Position numbers and translations under genes: made by a program. Below are positions 5,920-7,875 of a stretch of DNA of 7,875 nt, in pieces. Under the pieces are notes generated by a model. It saw only the letters and a program-made list of their open reading frames with translations. It did not search any database and had not been told where the DNA came from. The DNA is from Candidatus Parcubacteria bacterium. GTDB taxonomy: Bacteria > Patescibacteriota > Saccharimonadia > Saccharimonadales > Saccharimonadaceae. The stretch's first letter is position 1, and every line of letters starts with the position of its first letter. The DNA is taken from NCBI GenBank assembly GCA_023432475.1, contig JAEYUN010000017.1, forward strand, positions 1-7,875. The letters run 5' to 3'.

Positions 5920-5948
5920 TTGAAAAAAGTGCCGGGTTACCGTACAAT
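5920..5948 (+). promoter_or_regulatory. promoter driving the tRNA-Leu(GAG) transcript
   Basis: TTGAAA (5920-5925, four of six to TTGACA) is followed by an optimal 17-nt spacer and TACAAT (5943-5948). Initiation would fall near 5955, about 110 nt before the tRNA. No comparably good promoter is seen nearer the gene: a loose ATGACA at 6025-6030 with TAATAC at 6049-6054 is much weaker. Confidence 0.65.
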
Positions 5949-5954
5949 ATCCGG

Positions 5955-6064
5955 GGTCACGCGCGGACGTAGCGACTGCGTGGGAAACGTAAGTTAATCG
6001 TAGACGCCTGCGTATTGTCCGAGAATGACATAAAACTTCGATGGTATGTAATACTAGATTGTAT
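5955..6064 (+). other. long leader of tRNA-Leu(GAG) with an internal copy of the tRNA 5' end
   Basis: This stretch of about 110 nt lies between the promoter and the tRNA and has no convincing open frame. Bases 5963-5974 match the first 12 bases of the tRNA (6065-6076) at 11 positions. CGGACG at 5964-5969 can pair with TGTCCG at 6016-6021 to close a stem-loop of about 58 nt. Inside it, GCGT at 5978-5981 can pair either with ACGC at 5959-5962 or with ACGC at 6004-6007, which are mutually exclusive options. It could be a regulatory leader, a small RNA or a decayed tRNA fragment; I cannot decide which. Confidence 0.35.
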
Positions 6065-6152
6065 GCGGACGTGGCGGAATTGGTAGACGCGTCAGCTTGA
6101 GGGGCTGGTGAGCATTGCGCTCGTGGAAGTTCAAGTCTTCTCGTCCGCACCA
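6065..6152 (+). tRNA. tRNA-Leu (anticodon GAG)
   Basis: This is an 88-nt class II tRNA. The acceptor GCGGACG pairs with CGTCCGC, and the anticodon stem TCAGC/GCTGG encloses TTGAGGG, giving anticodon GAG (reads CUC and CUU). The variable arm GAGC-ATTGC-GCTC is long, as expected for leucine. The T arm is GGAAG-TTCAAGT-CTTCT, with A73 and encoded CCA. It is a solitary tRNA between a divergent dehydrogenase gene and a convergent solute-binding protein gene, and ends 3 nt before its terminator. Confidence 0.97.
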
Positions 6153-6155
6153 AAG

Positions 6156-6190
6156 AAAAGACCGGGTTTAACAAATAAACCGGGTTTTTT
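6156..6190 (+). terminator. intrinsic terminator of tRNA-Leu(GAG), probably bidirectional
   Basis: AAAAGACC-G-GGTTTA pairs with TAAACC-G-GGTTTTTT around a 5-nt loop (ACAAA), interrupted by one G-G mismatch and ending in six T. Read leftward the flank is also T-rich (TCTTTTCTTT), so it can serve the convergent solute-binding protein gene, whose stop codon begins at 6198 on the minus strand. Confidence 0.85.
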
Positions 6191-6195
6191 CTTGT

Positions 6196-7875
6196 TTATG
6201 GTGTACTCATGACTCGTATCTTGGAAACTGCCCAGCGCTCGACGTTGTGATACCGACCCGCCGGTTCAGCCTCGGAAGTACCGTCCTCCATGGAAGTACT
6301 GTCGCTGTTTTTGACATAACTTAGCAGCGGCTGATAAAGCGCAATTGCCGGTGCATCTTGCAACCACTGTTGTGTAAAAGCCTGGTATTTAGCCGTTCTC
6401 AGTGCCGGGTCAAGACGACCACGAGCACTCGACAGTTGATCGTCGGCCAGACCTGAGCGATAATTGGCGAAATTAAGCCCGGTAGATTTAGCCTGAGAGG
6501 AATGCCAATAAGCATATATATCTGGGTCTGCGCCGAGAGCGAGTTCGTAAACCAGCACATCATAATTACGCGGCTGCAGGTAGCCAGAGGCTATCTCTTG
6601 AGTAGCAACATACGTCACGGCTGCCCGGATACCTAAGCGCCGCCACTGCTTAACTAACTCGTCTACAACCTGACGATAATCCCCGCTGTCGGGTGCTACT
6701 ATGTTAAGCGTTAGTTCGTTCGCGTCTTTTTTACGAACCTCCCCTTGTTTGGCCCAACCCAGACCTTCAAGTTGTGTTTCAGCTTTTTTAAAGTTGAAGG
6801 CTGGCTGCCTGGCATCTATTGCACCGACTTGTTCAGGCACTAAAGGCCCTTCGAGGGCGACAACTCTTTGCGGGAACATTTCAAGTATGGCACCTCGGTC
6901 GGTTCCTGCCACCAAAGCTTGGCGCAAGGCTTTATCACTGAGCAGTGGTGTGTCGGCGTTAAAGAGAGCATAGACACCATCATGCAACCTAACTTTTGGC
7001 ATAACGCCGCCAATGCTCGGCTGTGTCATGTCGGGTATCTGTGCAAGCCGAAGGCCCATAGCGGCGTTAACTTCGTCGGTACGGAAGGCTCGCGCCAACG
7101 CATCGTAGGTTTCATAAGTATGAATCTGGAAGCGGTTTAGCAACGGCGCCCCACGATAATAACGCGCGAATGCTTCCATGTGTACGACCGAACGATTACG
7201 CGTAACGTCTATGGTCTGAATTCGCCGAAAAGCAAATGGCCCACTGCCCGTTGGCTGACGACCAAATTCGTTTTCGCGCATCGACGAAGGTTTAACGTCC
7301 TTCAATATATGTTCCGGTAATATACCGAAAGTCAGTGAGTGAGCAAACGGCGCATAAACGCTCGGAAGTTGAAATACTATATTGCGTTCGGTATTTTTCT
7401 TAACCGTTATACCAGTCCAGCTGTTATATTGCTGAGCTCTGACTTCTGGGTTCTGCATGAGTTTGACTGTGAAGACAACGTCATCGGCCGTCAGCTTAGT
7501 GCCGTCGTGCCAGTAGACATCGTCGCGCAGCTTAACACTGTAAGTCCGTCCGTCCTCGCTAATAGACCAAGTTTCGGCAACATTCGGACGAAGAGCGTTG
7601 TCTTTGTCGTAATCAAGCAAGCCAGAGAAAATTAGATGTGATGCCGATACCTCGGCCGGCGTGGAAGCAAATAACGGATTTATAGTATCTAAACTGCCAA
7701 TCATACCCTCGGCATAGGTACCCCCGGCTTCGGGCGCATCCGTCGTGTAAGCATTTTGAAACCAGAACATTTGGAAAAACGATAAACCTATCAACAAACC
7801 AACCGCCAACAACCAACCGCCGGCATTACGGGCAACATCGCGAACATTTGTCCACCGCTTGGATATAAAGCGATT
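6196..7875 (-). CDS. ABC transporter solute-binding protein, family 5 (peptide/nickel type), N-terminus beyond window
   Basis: The frame is open to the right edge, so 559 residues are visible and the start lies outside; a TTG at 7812 is internal to the membrane helix and not a credible start. The visible protein begins with a basic segment (RFISKRW...), then one hydrophobic helix at about residues 21-39, then an extracytoplasmic domain. No lipobox Cys follows the helix, so it is probably an uncleaved signal-anchor. Family-5 traits include GGTYAEG at 51-57, SLDTINPLF, PNVAETWSISEDGRTYSVKLR with WHDG and TADDVVFTV just after, TGSGPF, ALRQALVAGTDR, and YDVLVYELALGADPD near the C-terminus. Such proteins bind oligopeptides or similar ligands and hand them to a DppBC/OppBC-type permease, none of which is in view. 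The stop is TAA. The specific ligand cannot be inferred. Confidence 0.93.
   Translation of the reverse strand, partial: NRFISKRWTNVRDVARNAGGWLLAVGLLIGLSFFQMFWFQNAYTTDAPEAGGTYAEGMIGSLDTINPLFASTPAEVSASHLIFSGLLDYDKDNALRPNVAETWSISEDGRTYSVKLRDDVYWHDGTKLTADDVVFTVKLMQNPEVRAQQYNSWTGITVKKNTERNIVFQLPSVYAPFAHSLTFGILPEHILKDVKPSSMRENEFGRQPTGSGPFAFRRIQTIDVTRNRSVVHMEAFARYYRGAPLLNRFQIHTYETYDALARAFRTDEVNAAMGLRLAQIPDMTQPSIGGVMPKVRLHDGVYALFNADTPLLSDKALRQALVAGTDRGAILEMFPQRVVALEGPLVPEQVGAIDARQPAFNFKKAETQLEGLGWAKQGEVRKKDANELTLNIVAPDSGDYRQVVDELVKQWRRLGIRAAVTYVATQEIASGYLQPRNYDVLVYELALGADPDIYAYWHSSQAKSTGLNFANYRSGLADDQLSSARGRLDPALRTAKYQAFTQQWLQDAPAIALYQPLLSYVKNSDSTSMEDGTSEAEPAGRYHNVERWAVSKIRVMSTP

Noticed and set aside
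5963..6021. Full tRNA or pseudo-tRNA in the tRNA-Leu(GAG) leader
   Set aside because: Only an acceptor-like stem is seen; there is no T-loop consensus and too little length for a class II cloverleaf, so it is reported as leader structure, not as a tRNA.
5872..6174. Minus-strand 100-codon frame upstream of the dehydrogenase
   Set aside because: It is antisense to tRNA-Leu(GAG) (typical RRLELPRAQ-type tRNA artefact) and overlaps the promoters.

Overview
The window reads as an ordinary, gene-dense chromosomal segment of a small-genome bacterium. It has moderate GC, intergenic gaps of only tens to a few hundred bases, and the standard bacterial code: the lactate permease gene ends in TGA, which argues against the TGA=Gly lineages. 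The best guess is Patescibacteria/CPR, probably Saccharibacteria. The support is a family-5 solute-binding protein tethered by a transmembrane helix rather than a lipobox, weak or absent Shine-Dalgarno sequences on some genes, and recurrent TACAAT -10 boxes. This placement is inference from style, not from a marker gene.

Layout. Bases 23-1843 (minus) encode the ribosome-associated GTPase TypA/BipA; its promoter overlaps the end of the next gene. Bases 1905-3539 (minus) encode an LctP-type lactate permease. Bases 3545-4202 are a tRNA block: Leu(CAG) and Val(TAC) run left, and Val(CAC), Ala(CGC) and Ala(GGC) run right. Both groups start from overlapping, divergently oriented promoters at about 3852-3894, and each ends in its own intrinsic terminator. 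Bases 4216-5856 (minus) encode a GlcD/Dld-type FAD-linked 2-hydroxyacid (probably D-lactate) dehydrogenase with a clear promoter and ribosome binding site. Bases 5920-6190 (plus) hold a promoter, a leader of about 110 nt, tRNA-Leu(GAG) and a terminator. Bases 6196-7875 (minus) hold most of a membrane-anchored peptide/nickel-type ABC solute-binding protein whose N-terminus lies beyond the right edge.

How it fits together. Permease and dehydrogenase form a plausible lactate import and oxidation pair, although the tRNA block separates them and they have separate transcription signals. The six tRNAs and TypA serve translation. The solute-binding protein points to peptide scavenging. I found no mobile element, CRISPR array, toxin-antitoxin locus or unknown multigene system. 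The points most worth a second look are regulatory: the overlapping divergent tRNA promoters, the structured leaders before both tRNA-Leu genes (one carrying a near-exact copy of the tRNA's own 5' end), and a lactate permease whose start abuts the tRNA terminator.
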